From assembly GCA_021018995.1 (NCBI GenBank), contig CM037590.1, positions 42,720,287-42,784,286 on the forward strand: a stretch of DNA of 64,000 nucleotides. The letters run 5' to 3'. The translations under genes and the position numbers were made by a program. The DNA comes from Chloranthus sessilifolius. Taxonomy: Eukaryota; Streptophyta; Magnoliopsida; Chloranthales; Chloranthaceae. How positions within the stretch are numbered: the first letter of the stretch is position 1; the number at the start of each line of letters is the position of its first letter. Below the pieces are notes generated by a model. It was given only the letters and a program-made list of their open reading frames with translations, did no database searches and had not been told where the DNA came from. Shown piece after piece: positions 11,692 through 23,795 of the stretch.

Positions 11692-12239
11692 TGGAGGATG
11701 GAGGGTGGCATTAGCACATGAAATTGGTAGCTCTTTCTTTTTTTATCCTAACATGGTGAAATAAGGTATCAAATTTATTTTAAAATGTTAGGAGCGGCAT
11801 CTATATCTTAAATTTATGATTAGCACTTAATTGTTAAAGAATGAGCCTCTCCAAAATGGGTGGAAGGCTGCCTACAATCTACCACTCTTAGATCTGCATA
11901 AAGCGAGAGCCTTGTGAACCGGGCACAACCTTTTTAATAAGAGCATTGAAATCTTCATGCGGATGAGTGTCCACCCAGTGCACTAATCCCAGTGATACGG
12001 TCAATAGCTCCGGACTAACTCAAAGGTCACAAAGTGCACTTTCAGTGGTGTGACGCTCATTTTTACCAAAATGGTCGGGGGCATTGGCATGTTCTCCACG
12101 GGCTGTCAATGGGTCGGGTTGACCCAATACTCGACAAGGATTTGTTGCCGGGTAGAGCACATAAATTTGACCCGCTTAATTGGCTCTGGTATGAGGCATC
12201 TGACCTGACCTTCGTGGTAGGAATTCAACTCACTAACGA
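11692..12239. other. Downstream of the NPH3-like gene
   Basis: This should contain the 3'UTR and polyadenylation site. Apart from that I see no gene. An open frame at 12034-12270 matches nothing I know. Confidence 0.45.
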
Positions 12240-12986
12240 ACTCCAGATAGCCATGGATGCGGAAAAATAAGAAGGCACAAAAAATTAATCACACATAATA
12301 TAAAGATTTACGTGGTTCACCCAATCAAGAGCTACGTCCACGGGAGTATATGCACTATTTGTGAACGTTTACAACACACATTCTCTTCTCTCTAGTGCAC
12401 TCTCAAACAAGATTAAACACGATCTTCAATAACAAATCCGTTGTTAAATCTAAGGACGTCCTTCAAAAACAAAGAAGTGATATGTCGAAATATAGCAACG
12501 ATTCCAACACAAGAATGACTTCAATCGGATCTTCAATCCCCAAGCTATGACCTTGCCTCTCTAAGGTATTCACCCAAGTTTCTTTCTTGAAAAATTCTCT
12601 CAAAAAGTTCTCTCTCAAAGCTCTAATTCGTTAATGAGCTTTCCCTTATATAAAAGTCTCGAGTCCTACTTCTAACCTAAGAGAAACTGTTCAAAAACGA
12701 AATCTGCACGTAACTTGACGTCGCGGGTTACGGCGGGTAGCTCAAGCGAGAAGCAAAGTCGCTTGAGCGACTTACACTCGAAACTTTTACCCTTGTGCGG
12801 TGCCCCGATCGTTCGAGCAAAACTCAAAATCACTCGAGCGACTTCTACCAGTGAAAAATACTCAGTTTTGTGCTCACCTAGCTCGAGCGAATTTGGTTCC
12901 CGCTCGAGTGACCCAACCTTTGGGGTGAAACATAAAACAAAAACTTCGGGTCAAGTTGGCCTGACCCAACCCAAAATATAACATCA
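12240..12986 (-). mobile_element. Probable solo LTR (fossil)
   Basis: On the minus strand it begins near tgttatattttgggttggg and carries a TATA-like tttatataaggg at about 12645-12660. It ends in the tract rich in gtgaaccacgtaaatc, a phrase familiar from plant LTRs. No second LTR or internal region was found nearby and no target duplication could be fixed, so the ends are approximate. The family is not determined. The upstream part carries repeated gctcgagcga words. Confidence 0.4.
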
Positions 12987-12999
12987 AGAGAATAGGGAG

Positions 13000-13520
13000 A
13001 TTTTACTAGGTCGGAAGAGGCTTTGGGTCAGGCGTCAGGTTGGGCGGGGGGTTGGGCGTATACAGTTAACTCATTGGATCGGGTCGACTGCAGCATTCGG
13101 GTGGGTAGGGTTAGGTGAGGCATATGTAATTTTTCATTGGGCAGCTAAAATTTTTGCGGGACCAACCCATTGACAACCCAATCTCCACCTGCTCGATCGC
13201 GCGCCGAACACCAATAAAGTCCTTAATTCTACGGCACCGTAAGGCAGTGCTCAGATCGTATTTCCATTTTGTTCCCTTTCCAACCAACCCGGGACTTTTT
13301 TAACTTTAACCGACAATAAAGTTCACAACTTAGAGCTCCATGGTAGGGCATATTAGGTCGATAAATATCGGGCCAGGGATGAAAATGGGCCGGGTTCAAT
13401 CAACTTGATTACAGCACCCAGCCTGACCCAATTATTTTGGGATCAACCTGACCAGGACTTGTAGGCCTGAATTTTGGACCTGGACTTGAGCCTGACTCGC
13501 AGCAGCAGTGACAATAGTGG
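13000..13520. repeat. Degenerate gggtcgggt repeats
   Basis: Two blocks (13010-13160 and 13370-13500) are rich in gggtcggg, gggttggg and cctgaccc words. They are non-coding and of the same type as at 9240-9430. Confidence 0.4.
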
Positions 13521-13959
13521 GACCAAAAACGATTGATTTGACGCTCATGATCCCAAGATTGAACTAAAAAGAATTCCATCCTCTAATTTAATATAGTTAA
13601 TAGAATGTTGGATTTATAAGATAGCCATCAATTTTAAATAGGGTTTGATGGCTTTGACTTGAACGATGAAGTTCGTTTTTCGTCTCCAGTATTTACACCA
13701 TAGATCTTTTAATTATTATGCACCTATCAGATAGTGCATTTGTTGATTTCATATGAAATTCTTAGAAAGTAACCAGAATACCAAGTCACTACCAAATATT
13801 AACTCATTTATTACCCCCTTTAAGAAAATCGTGGCTTTGCCGCTGGAGGCGAAGCAGGGGAGACGAGATGGACTGAAGGCTTGGAGCTGCCCCTCAACTT
13901 TTGCAGACAATATATAGCCCCTTAGGCTATGATACAGGTTACTTCGGTCCAAGGCTAAT

Positions 13960-14091
13960 GATTGAAACAAAAAACAATCTCTATTGTCTGTTTATTTTTA
14001 CAAGGCCATTGACTACTTCAAATAAAACAATCGTTAATTTTCATCCTAATCCTTTACACCAAAAATCTTCAAATCATGGGACACTTATCAG

Positions 14092-14093
<2 letters not shown>
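13960..14093. mobile_element. Foldback MITE, family A, single arm
   Basis: gccattgactacttcaaata followed by ttttcatcctaatcctttac is the left arm only. It is cut off by a (TA)n/(AG)n tract. Confidence 0.4.

Positions 14094-14158
<65 letters not shown>
14094..14158. repeat. Compound (TA)n-(GA)n microsatellite
   Basis: About 18 TA units run directly into 14 AG units. Confidence 0.95.
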
Positions 14159-14162
<4 letters not shown>

Positions 14163-14338
14163 ATGGGTTCAAATACACAACGCTAATTGGGAGTTTGAAC
14201 CCTAGATTATGTGTCATGTGATTATGAGTTAAACCTATCCTCCAAGGGTTCACCCATTCATTTATATTTTTTTTTATATAACTTAGGGTATCCCTAGCTT
14301 AGGCTTGGACTAATCGCTAAGAACGCCCTCACCCATCC

Positions 14339-14366
14339 CTATATATATATATATATATATATATAT
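14339..14366. repeat. (AT)n microsatellite
   Basis: About 14 AT units. Confidence 0.9.
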
Positions 14367-14559
14367 CGAATAAATTTTCACTTCAAATTCTAAGTCAAAG
14401 TGACTAGAATGCCACTTGAACCTGATGCATTGCAATTTTGCACCTTTGACTGACTTTGTAACAATGGATAAACACTCTTGTTAACTTTCTATATTGTACC
14501 TATCGACTTTGGGCAAGTTGTCATGGCGCTAGATCCCTTTGTTAAGTGACTAGACCAAC

Positions 14560-14960
14560 ATATCATAATATTGTCTAGTTCTGGGCTTAGGTCCCTCCCC
14601 AATTTTGTTCTTGGCATGGGCTTAAGTCCCCACCCAAAATGTGTCATGACATGTAGCGTACGCAATCACATATAACCCAGGGTCAGAACTTTTCCCTATC
14701 CGATGTGGGACTATTACAATCCCTCCACCTTATAGAGGAGCCGCCCTCTGCTCTGATACTATTCTGTGAAGACTTTGACCCACATGCCACAATATTGTCC
14801 GGTTCTGGGCTTAGATCCCCGCCCCGATTTTGTTTCTAACATGGGCTTAAGTCTCTACTCAAAACGCATCATGACATTTGATGTCCGCAATCACATATAG
14901 CCCAGTGTCAGAACTTTTTCCTATCCGATGTGAGACTATTACACAAGTGGTTCGAACGGA
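14560..14960. repeat. Dispersed repeat, family F
   Basis: Phrases cacaatattgtccggttctg, gggcttagatccc and gatgtgggactattacaatc occur twice here (about 14570-14735 and 14790-14945). They appear again at 63230-63590, and in the opposite orientation at 55080-55540. It resembles a repeat type common in plant genomes, origin not determined. Confidence 0.6.
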
Positions 14961-15156
14961 TAAACTGTGCGTTCAAACATATATTCTCAGATCTCCTATA
15001 TTTACCTCCCCCACCTGTGGTGGAAGAAAATTCTGGTTGAACCTCTCTATATTAACTATCCCCCCTGAGATGAAACGGAAAAAGGATGCGACTCTAGGTG
15101 TCTAACTGTCGTTTTTTTATGATAAGCCTTTTGAGGTTTATGGGACCCTAGGTATC

Positions 15157-15236
15157 GAACTTACTACCCTACACCTTAAGCCGATTTGGAATGCTAGAAC
15201 TTACTACCCTGCTCCTCAAGCTCATTCGGAATGCTA
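15157..15236. repeat. Tandem duplication of 40 bp
   Basis: gaacttactaccctacacct ... ggaatgcta at 15157-15196 is repeated at 15197-15236 with a few substitutions. Confidence 0.75.
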
Positions 15237-15239
15237 GAC

Positions 15240-16885
15240 GGAAATTTGATGTAGTAGGCAAGAATTTTCAAAATTATATTATAATTTATGGGAAGGATAC
15301 ATTTAGTTTCTTCTCAAGGTCTATAACTTATTTAGACCCTTGTTAGTTGCCTGTGGATGAGCGGACTGATAATCAGGATCATTGAAAAAAAAATTATAAA
15401 TTATTAAAATCACACTATTAATGGAGAATTATGCAAAAAATAACGGTAAAAGAGCATATAGTTTTGCCATTCAATACTATTAACCAGGTCGTCGTCCCTT
15501 GTCATTAGACGAGTCTGCTATCTATAAATGTACTTTCTGCATGGACTCTCCAATCTTTTGCTTCTCGGCTGGTCACGAGCAATGTTGCTTTCTTTGACGG
15601 AGAATCCCGCCCCTAGGACCAGACGAACATTGTACCTAGTCATAAAATGGAAGAGGGTGGGCTGGCACAACCTACAACGTAAAAGCATTCATGCGGCATG
15701 TGGGAGCTGAAAGACCTATGGTTATTATCTGATTCTTTGATGGAGAATTTCATTGTTTAAACCATTTGATCAGGACATTTCCTAGGGAGTTGGCAAAGCT
15801 CTTTATTCACCCCTTTATCCCATAAGTCCTAGATCATTCTAATTAGACTTCCCAAACAACATAACCGAATATTAAGCGGTTTGAAGATGGATGGATTTAT
15901 ATAGTAAGAGGGATCTTGAACTAAGAAATAGACCCTAGAAGCTAAAAGCTAGAAGATAGTATCTTGTACAATTCCAAGAATTGGGTTCTTCGTACTCAAT
16001 TAGATGGAATTGTTGGATCTAACTTGAAGGAGATCTTCTAAAATTTTATACATGAGGAGTTATTCTTGACAATTATGTAGTTGTTTTATGGGGCACTTTA
16101 GAAAACAATGCCTCAAAAACAAACTTCTTTTTCGCTAAAAATTTTGTTTTGAGGCATGTTTCTCTAATCATCCCTTGTTTTATAGTCGTATGGGAAGAAG
16201 ACATGTGAGTCCCAATTTTCCTCTTCAGTGACGTTTCATATAACTTACGTAGCATGAGTCTATGTAAGTTACCTAGAACTTGAGAAGACCGCATTAGATA
16301 AAAAGTAAATATTTTATTAGTTTATATATTAATGTAGATGACGCCCTATTATCCAAATTGGGTTTCATGTCAGACAATAAAAACACGTTGCAATGCAGTG
16401 ACCACACGGGCCAAAATTCGAGCTAGTGAACTAAGACTAGTAAGGATTTTGGGCAGAGTTGTTATGCACCTGAGTAGTGCGCCACCCTGCCAAGCTGGAG
16501 AGATGCACAAATACCTTTCATACTTTTGAGGCTGAACAAATATATCGGTGAGACTTTTCTAAAAGCCATTAAGCGGGTCCCTGAAGCATAGTCACCAAAA
16601 TTACTAAATTGCTTTTAAGTTCGTAAAAAAGTTGCAATTTTTCGGTGCACTGCACTCGATTTATCAGAAATTGAGTGCATGGCCACCAAATTTTCAAAAT
16701 TTTATGAAATTTGAAAAGTTCTTTCACGACTTTTTTAATAAATTAAAACTTTTTAAATAATTTTTAATCTTATTTTTTAAAAAAAAATAAAAAATCTTCA
16801 TTTTTGCCACAAATTTTTTCAAACTTGACAATTTTTTCAAATTTTAATCTTACCAAATTATTGTTGAACCCCATCGCGGTGACTA
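15240..16885. other. Intergenic
   Basis: No supported gene. It contains a foldback at about 16095-16170 with arms gcctcaaaaacaaac and gttttgaggc, and AT-rich sequence around 16600-16860. Confidence 0.45.
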
Positions 16886-17092
16886 TGAATCAAAATTTCG
16901 GCCGAAACATTTCGATTTCGGCCCCCATCGAAACGAAATCTTGAACCAAAATTTCGATCAAGATACATATAGAGGAGAAAATTTTGGCCGAAATTCAACT
17001 TATCGGCCGAAATTTCAATTCAAATTTTTGGTTTCAAGCATGCCCCAAACCAAAAACCAAATAGCAACGAAACCACTATTTTGATTCTTGTT
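16886..17092. mobile_element. hAT-like MITE (GAAATTTC interior)
   Basis: The element is flanked by a perfect 8-bp duplication GGTGACTA (16878-16885 and 17093-17100). It starts tgaatcaaaatttcgg and its interior repeats ggccgaaatttc words. It is 207 bp and non-coding. Confidence 0.75.
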
Positions 17093-17434
17093 GGTGACTA
17101 TGCGCCAAAGCTCATACAGTATTTACTCTGTTTTAGAAATTAATTAGTCTCTAACGTCTAAAGTCACTGCCTCTCTCTAAAGTTGGAATTGCCAATTAGC
17201 TTTTGTGGTTGGCATGACTGTAAAATCGAATCCATCTGTATCCATTTTATAGTTGGCCATTAAAGCCTAATACGATGACCAAAGCTCACCTAAAGAAGTA
17301 GCCTTTTGGTCTCTAGTTTAAAGCTTCCGTCCAATTTAGTCCCTGCAGCAATCAATAGATGGATATTTGCAGCGGTTTAGGGTTTTCACTACGCACCTTG
17401 GGGTTTTCACCACCTTAAAATTAGTGATCGCTTT

Positions 17435-17880
17435 AAATCAGAAGATGGAAATAGTTTTTCATCCAAAAAATCTTTCAATTGTGCCCACCCATCAGAATTT
17501 CAGGTGTTGATTCCACTTGACACACACCCTAAAAGTGATCAAGATCATGCCATTTCATGATAAGCGATCCCTTCAGGTGTTGATTCCGCTTGACACACAC
17601 CCTAAAAGCGACCAAGATCATGTCATATCATGATAAGCGATGCCAAAGCTCTTTTTGGATCCTCAGCAAGTTGAGCTTTTGCTTGCACTATTTTTTTAAT
17701 GAAAGTGTGAGATTCCTCTAAAGTCGGCGTGAATCATTAAAAAAAAAAAAATTAGGGCTCCCGGGTCGCTTTTAGGGATGTTTTCCACTTAGAAATCAAT
17801 ATCTAACCATAATTAAAAGTGAGCCATTATCTCAAGATTGGGACTGAAAAAACGATCATTCATGGTTTGATTCACCCTTA
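17435..17880. mobile_element. Foldback MITE, family A, with internal tandem repeat
   Basis: The outer arms (gctttaaatcagaagatgg, ttttcatcc on the left; atctcaagattgggactga on the right) mark a family A element. The left interior carries two copies of a 66-73 bp unit, at 17504-17571 and 17577-17642 (ggtgttgattcc ... cacaccctaaaag ... catgataagcgat), differing at about five positions. Confidence 0.6.
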
Positions 17881-18086
17881 ATAAATTTGCGTCCCCTAAA
17901 TATACGGAGCCAGGGAATGGTATTTGTAAACAGCTACGTATTTTTTCATAACAGAACTCCAACTCTCACATCATACCAAAACAAGACACGTATATAGAAA
18001 CAACCCCCATCTCCTCCTCTCACCGTATCTCTTCACGTACACTGTACAATATTTCTACATGTAATGGCATTTTCTGTAAATTTCAG

Positions 18087-18539
18087 CTAAAACCACGGGC
18101 AACAATCTTCATCACCCCGCATCAGAGGGGTTCTACAAAGCGGGCACGTGAGGTTCCAGTAATCTAACCACTGATTCAAACACTCCTTATGAAACAGGTG
18201 CCCACAAGATAGCCGGTTCACCTCCGACTCAGGTTCGAACCGGCAAAGGCAAACCGGGCACTCGAGCTCGGCCTGGCAGCTGAAAACTGATCCGAACCGG
18301 ACCGCCGCCGGGATTGGAGACCGGAATTCTTCGTCCGAAGGTGGTTCCGACTGCGGACTCACATGGAAAGGATAAGAATCGGCCGTTGTTTCGTCGAGAT
18401 CCGTAGGAGCTTGCCGGAATCCGACAACTTGGAGAATCGATCTGAAGATTTCTTTGAGCATGGAGATGGATAAAGCGGTGTTTATTATAAGGACGAAGAA
18501 GACACCTTCCGATGCAGCGGGAAGGCTTGAAAGCCCCAT
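18087..18539 (-). CDS. XERICO: RING-H2 finger E3 ubiquitin ligase, XERICO-like
   Basis: One exon of 150 residues starting MGLSSLPAASEG, the signature opening of the XERICO/RHA group, which supports this ATG. A hydrophobic stretch at residues 11-28 (EGVFFVLIINTALSISML) is probably a membrane anchor. A complete RING-H2 is present: C94-x2-C97-x14-C112-x-H114-x2-H117-x2-C120-x11-C132-x2-C135. The conserved CGHLFHKECL, the Trp-rich WLDYWN and TCPLCRTPL are all intact. Such proteins accept an E2 and transfer ubiquitin; Arabidopsis XERICO affects abscisic acid level and drought response. That role is carried over by similarity only. Length is normal (about 150-160). It stands alone between intergenic repeats. 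Confidence 0.93.
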   Translation of the reverse strand: MGLSSLPAASEGVFFVLIINTALSISMLKEIFRSILQVVGFRQAPTDLDETTADSYPFHVSPQSEPPSDEEFRSPIPAAVRFGSVFSCQAELECPVCLCRFEPESEVNRLSCGHLFHKECLNQWLDYWNLTCPLCRTPLMRGDEDCCPWF

Positions 18540-18608
18540 TTCTAAGAGGGAGTTATTGATTGACCGAAGTTTCAGAGAATTTGAAGGGGATTTGGGGAAA
18601 TTTGATCG

Positions 18609-18616
18609 TTTTTATA
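18609..18616 (-). promoter_or_regulatory. TATA-like site near the RING gene
   Basis: Minus-strand TATAAAAA lies 70 bases upstream of the start codon. It would give a leader of about 40 bases. It competes with the better-placed GC-flanked site at 19396-19403. Confidence 0.35.
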
Positions 18617-19395
18617 GATTTTGGATTAAGATGAATAGATGGAGAAGAGAAAAGCTAGGTTTGATTCGGATTTCAATGGAAATTAGCGGAAAAGTAGGAA
18701 AACCCGAAGGAAATGAGTTTTGAAATTTTTTTTTAAAAAATGTCTTCGAGGTTGCTTTTTGGGATTTTTTTTGTCCTGAAACGCAATAAAATCGAAAAAG
18801 TCAGATGCTATAAACTACAAAGCTTGGGATCTACTTCAGTAGACAATAAAAAGATTCAATTTTTTACGAAATTATAATATTAATAGCAGACAGCAGTCTA
18901 CCTTAGGGTTTTCAATCGAATTTTTCGATTGAATCGAAAGCTTCTAGCGAACTCCAGAATCAGAGCTTAAACAAAGAAGATCAGCAACTGAAATAAAGAA
19001 AAAATCACATGTTAATTAAATAAAACTCTGTAATCTTAACGGAGGATCAGAATCTCAATAGTAGATACTTTCGAGCCCAAAATCAAGCATTGATAATAAT
19101 TCAAAACGACAAAGAAGGATCTGTTAGTTCGGATTGGAAAAACAAGCAATCTGTAATTGAAACACATAAAAACAACGTAGAAAAAATCGGATTGGAACAA
19201 GATACAAACACAACATTCAGTTTTTAGAAATAAAATCCAGATTCCTACATTAAAATGCATTTAAAGATGACGAGAAATGTGAGAGAGAGACCTTAAAACT
19301 CTTTAGTGTTCAGAGCAAGCGCTGCGGTCAAAGAAATGAAGAAAGATGCGCTTTGGATACTTGAGGGGATTTTCCTTTCTGTATTTGCCTTGCCC

Positions 19396-19403
19396 TATTT
19401 ATA
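19396..19403 (-). promoter_or_regulatory. TATA box candidate, distal
   Basis: Minus-strand TATAAATA sits in a GC-flanked context (cccctataaatagggc). A donor-like aag|gtctctct lies about 100 bases further on (exon edge near 19292). This would imply a leader exon and a 5'UTR intron of roughly 0.7 kb for the RING gene. Confidence 0.4.
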
Positions 19404-19517
19404 GGGGCCCGTCAGTGACCCTAACCCTAATTACTTTATAGAACTTTTAGAATGTTACTACCAGCTAACCCTGGTTACTCTCTCTCAAGTTTCTATCAAT
19501 TAACCCTGTCTTCTCTC

Positions 19518-19518
<1 letters not shown>

Positions 19519-19559
<41 letters not shown>
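19519..19559. repeat. Compound (CT)n-(AT)n microsatellite
   Basis: CT units pass directly into about 12 TA units. Confidence 0.9.
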
Positions 19560-20193
19560 TAAATGATAGTAATTTACGAATCCCTCATTAAATAATGCGG
19601 TGCATTAAAATCTCCCTCGCCTCTCATCTAGAAAATAAAATTAAATTTTACACGATTAAAATTGGTATTTGAACTTCCACCATACCTCATTATTATGTCA
19701 CGTGATAAATATTTGAGATAAATCTAAACCTTAAGTCCAAGCAAGTAATAGCAATATTAGTGTACAAAAATTTAGGCATACCATAATAGACATTTACAAG
19801 ATCATCACATATATAAGATAAAATATAAAATATATAATAGAGTTGTATATACAAATTACATAAGTAGTACACTTTTAGAAGTATACAAGCCTAATATCTT
19901 ATATAAATTAAAATATAAAATTAATATTTTTTTATGTTGTTTCTCGAAAGTAATCACACCATAATCTTATTTCGTTGAGGCGCGACACATCTCGCCTGAG
20001 TGGTCTCATCCGGACAAGATTTCAAACCATGATCGGTGGTTGCTCTACTATATTGTCAGAAACAAGCCCACCTTTTAAACTACGGAACACCTCAACAAAA
20101 CCTGTTGGCCTGAATGGGTGTTTGATGAGCTCTTGCTAAACGCGTTTTAATGTTGTTTCGATATAGTTATAAAGAGTTGAGTGAGAAGCCAGG
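19560..20193. other. Intergenic, AT-rich
   Basis: No gene or defined repeat seen. The stretch ends at the left edge of the tandem duplication. Confidence 0.5.
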
Positions 20194-20787
20194 TGTCGTG
20201 TAACTCATCGTTACATGTAACGTGGGCCAACACATGGGCAGTGTCATACAAAGGACAATTTTTTATTGATAATGTTACAGGCAGCCTATGTGGTGCGATA
20301 AGATTAGTTGCACACATAATAGAGCCCAAGCACTACTACCAGTCATATCGGCTATTAAAACTTCTCTACCGTTTATCATTTCCCGTCAAAACACTTGGTT
20401 AGGTGTTGAGTTACATATATTCAAATGCGTTCTTTTTTTTTTATAACCCGGGTGTTAAGGCCTCTCAAAGCCTACTAATTCCAGGGCACTTGTGTCCCCA
20501 AGTTAGTGCATGTAAGGTCATCACATTATAAAAATTTCTACGGTAGCCTTAAGGAGATTGGAACTCAGATATCCCACTTCCTGAGGCAGGTACTTCTTGC
20601 CATCATGCAAAGTGATAGTTTCCACCACTTGAAAACTAAAAGTGTCTTATCTCACTAAGGATAGATTATGGATAGTCTTAAACAACAAGAAAAAGAATTT
20701 GGAACCAATCATTCCAGTCAAATCATCTTTTTATTAAGACCTTTCCATTCTTTTTTTAGGTTTTTTATGTGTGGAGGTAAATACCGA

Positions 20788-20789
<2 letters not shown>

Positions 20790-20854
<65 letters not shown>
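20790..20854. repeat. (TA)n microsatellite, copy 1
   Basis: About 32 TA units. The same site in copy 2 (24436-24455) has about 10. Confidence 0.95.
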
Positions 20855-20857
<3 letters not shown>

Positions 20858-21054
20858 TTTTCTAGGGTTTGTTCCGCAACGCTGCCCACTCTGCTAGCTC
20901 CATGCCGCTCTCTGGTGCACATCAAGAACATGTTTCGTAAATTGCGTTGGTGCTATCAAGAAGCAGGTGGAGTTTTCAACCGCTCTGGTGGGGAGCATGC
21001 GGGAGCGGACGGCACGATCCCATGCGTCATGTTCAAAACACCGACGCTTCTTAG

Positions 21055-21202
21055 CAAGGATCAAAATATCGGGTAAATTTTCGATTTCGAGCTTGACTGA
21101 AACCGAAATTTCGGCTGAAAATCGAAAATTTGACCAAAATTTTGGGTCCCATATAAATTTGGACCAAAATTTCGATCATTTCGGCCTAAATTTTGATCCT
21201 TG
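21055..21202. mobile_element. hAT-like MITE (GAAATTTC interior), copy 1
   Basis: Ends are caaggatcaaaatatcgg and attttgatccttg. Flanks CTTCTTAG and CCTCTTAT match at 6 of 8. It is 148 bp, with interior words like cgaaattt. Confidence 0.7.
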
Positions 21203-22862
21203 CCTCTTATAAGCCTTCTAAGTAGAAGTTTTTAAGAGGTGATACAATATACTAAAGGACACCTGGCTCTTCTTATAAGCCTAATAAGCTTCCACCTCCT
21301 TATAAGCCACTATTATAATTAATTCATGTGGCACCACTTGACATACATATTGGATCAATCCAAGTATATCATGTGAATCAACATCATTTGCACAACACTC
21401 AAACCCAAAAATACTCACACTCAAAGGATTTTCAGTATAAAATAATAATACTTGTATGTGGACCATTAAAACATAGTAATACTCAATTTTAAAGATAAAC
21501 ACAACTTAAATAGTATCCCTAATATTACCTAACTAACCTAATATGTCAAAGATATCCTACTATTATGAGATGTAATATCATCTTGCAATTGTATGTTCCT
21601 TTGGAGTCGAACGTTTGATTTATTTACAATAGAAGATGAGCACTGGATATTCATGACAATATAGCTAATAAAATTGTCGAACACACCCGATCATGCTTGA
21701 TGGTAGTCATTGTCAATTTGTGAAGTCCATCATGATAGCATCTCGCTCATCTTAGAATATGTTGGAGCTAGCCAATAGCCCACTAGATCGGTCTGTTGTG
21801 GTCTCTTTCAAAAGTAATCGAAAATAGATCATTTGGCATAAATCTCATTAGAAATAACTTGATAAAAAGTAATTATAAAATTGATAGGCTATTGAGATCG
21901 TGTTTGAACGAAATGGAGGGCTTCAATTGAGTGAAATTGACAAAAGGAAACTCTCATCATCATTATAGCCTTATCCCATCTATTTAGGGTTGACTCAAAA
22001 GAAAACTTTAAAATAAAATTTATTTTTTTCTTTGTAGCTCGCATAAAGAAGAGAAGTAATAATCAAGGGTGGACAAGACACTTATAGGGTCATGTTGATT
22101 CGGTTGGACTGTGGACTATCGTGAAGATCAAGGGTTTATCTTTTTTATAATTCATCGCATATTCATTCTTCAAAGGAGCATGGAATTGTCAGAAGATGTT
22201 TAAGAATGGTTAGGATAAGCTTAGATTGATTAAATAAAGTTGAATTATATTAGATTGGTTAAGATTATATTTAGAAAGTTCACATCAATTAGATTTTTGT
22301 TATAATAAGATTACGATCAATTAGATTTATAGGTGAGAGGTTGATGAAATCGTGTATTGATTAGGATTCCATTATGATTAGATTACGCAATTTCTTATCT
22401 CAGAATAAGAGTTTTGAGTTAAAAGTCTTGTAATCTTGTCTATTTATAGATGCATGAGATTATTAAAATCACATCCAAGATTAGCACAATATGCGGTCTC
22501 ATGTATTTCGTTTATATGACGAAACGGGAAACTAACATACAAAACAATAATTATTTTATACTTTTGGAAAATAATAACTATATTATTAAAAAAAATTACT
22601 GAAAAAAATATCTCAAAACATACCTCTTATTATAAAATTGCGTATTTATCCATGACAACTTATTAAGCCTTTAACACAGGGGTAGTTTGGTCATTTTCTA
22701 AATAAGATGGATAATTGTTTAGCTAAATTAAATATTTTATAAAACTTTCCTCTCCGGTAAAATGTTTGAAATGAATATAAATTTAACATTATTTTCAAAA
22801 AGAGAGTTATTTTGATAATTTTACCTTACAATAACTTTTACAAGGTCGACCTAATATCCAAT

Positions 22863-23100
22863 CAAGGATCAAAATATCGGGTAAAATTTTGGTTTCGGGC
22901 TTGACCGAAACCGCCCGAAACCGAAAATTTGAACTGAAATTTCAGCCGACAACCAAAAATTTGGCCGAAATTTTGACCGAAATTATGGATCCCATACAAA
23001 ATTGGACCGAAATTTCGATCCAAATTATCGTTTCGGTGGGGATCGAAACCGATAATTTCGGCCGAAATTTCAGTCATTTCGGCCGAAATTTTGATCCATG
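22863..23100. mobile_element. hAT-like MITE (GAAATTTC interior), copy 1
   Basis: Ends are caaggatcaaaatatcgg and attttgatccatg. Flanks TATCCAAT and TATCCAAC match at 7 of 8. The interior is an iterated ggccgaaattt / accgaaatttcgg word. Confidence 0.8.
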
Positions 23101-23298
23101 TATCCAACCCATGGAACCCAACTTTTTACTAATGTCGTGTAGAGTCAAGTCGACCGGATCTAACAGGCTAAAATTTTGGCTGCTTGATGGCCAATGATAT
23201 ATATATCCGATCCAACCCTACATATTGACAACCCTATAAGGGTCGCAAGGCTCCACTATTCCATCCTAAGACCAAGAGTAAGTACCTTTATTCTCAAC

Positions 23299-23455
23299 CA
23301 AGGATCAAAGTAGTTTAATTTTCTGTTTCGGACATGACTGAAATCAAAAATTTGAATTAAAATTTTAGCCGAAAATTTTCCCTCCATATATTTTTTGACT
23401 GAATTTTCGTTTTGGAGGGGATTGAAACCAAAGCATTTTGGAAATTTTGAACCTG
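23299..23455. mobile_element. hAT-like MITE, short, copy 1
   Basis: The element runs from caaggatcaaagtag to attttgaacctg, with a perfect 8-bp duplication TTCTCAAC (23291-23298 and 23456-23463). Confidence 0.8.
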
Positions 23456-23509
23456 TTCTCAACTCAATATTCTTCCTTCTCAACCCAAATTTTAATTGAT
23501 TAAAGTATT

Positions 23510-23795
23510 GACTATTTTGAATCAGACGTTAGAGATCAATTTTTAAATTTTATCCCAATTTTCAATATAATGGATCTTGAGATCGTAGTCCTACCATCGG
23601 ATGGTCATATTTTGATTTCATATGACACATCTCAAAAAATAATTTAAGTATCAAATTTGATGTTTGCTTATGATTATATTCACTTTTTGGGATGCGTGTA
23701 ATTTAGAATTAAAATTTAACAATGCAATGGTAGGAGCATGAGCTCAGAATCCTGTATAAAAAATTTGTATCTGTGTAAAGTGATTCAAAGAAGCG
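23510..23795. mobile_element. Foldback MITE, family A, copy 1
   Basis: Left arm: atggatcttgagatcgtag. Right arm: gagcatgagctcagaatcc. The outer ends (tattgactattttgaatcag / gtgattcaaag) identify family A. Confidence 0.6.

Noticed and set aside
12034-12270. Small plus-strand gene after the NPH3-like gene
   Set aside because: No recognisable domain, no splice partners and sequence overlapping repeat-like text.
22863-23197. Frames with repeated NFGRNF / EISAEI motifs (also 21055-21212, 26380-26802)
   Set aside because: They are translations of iterated GGCCGAAATTT words inside hAT-like MITEs.
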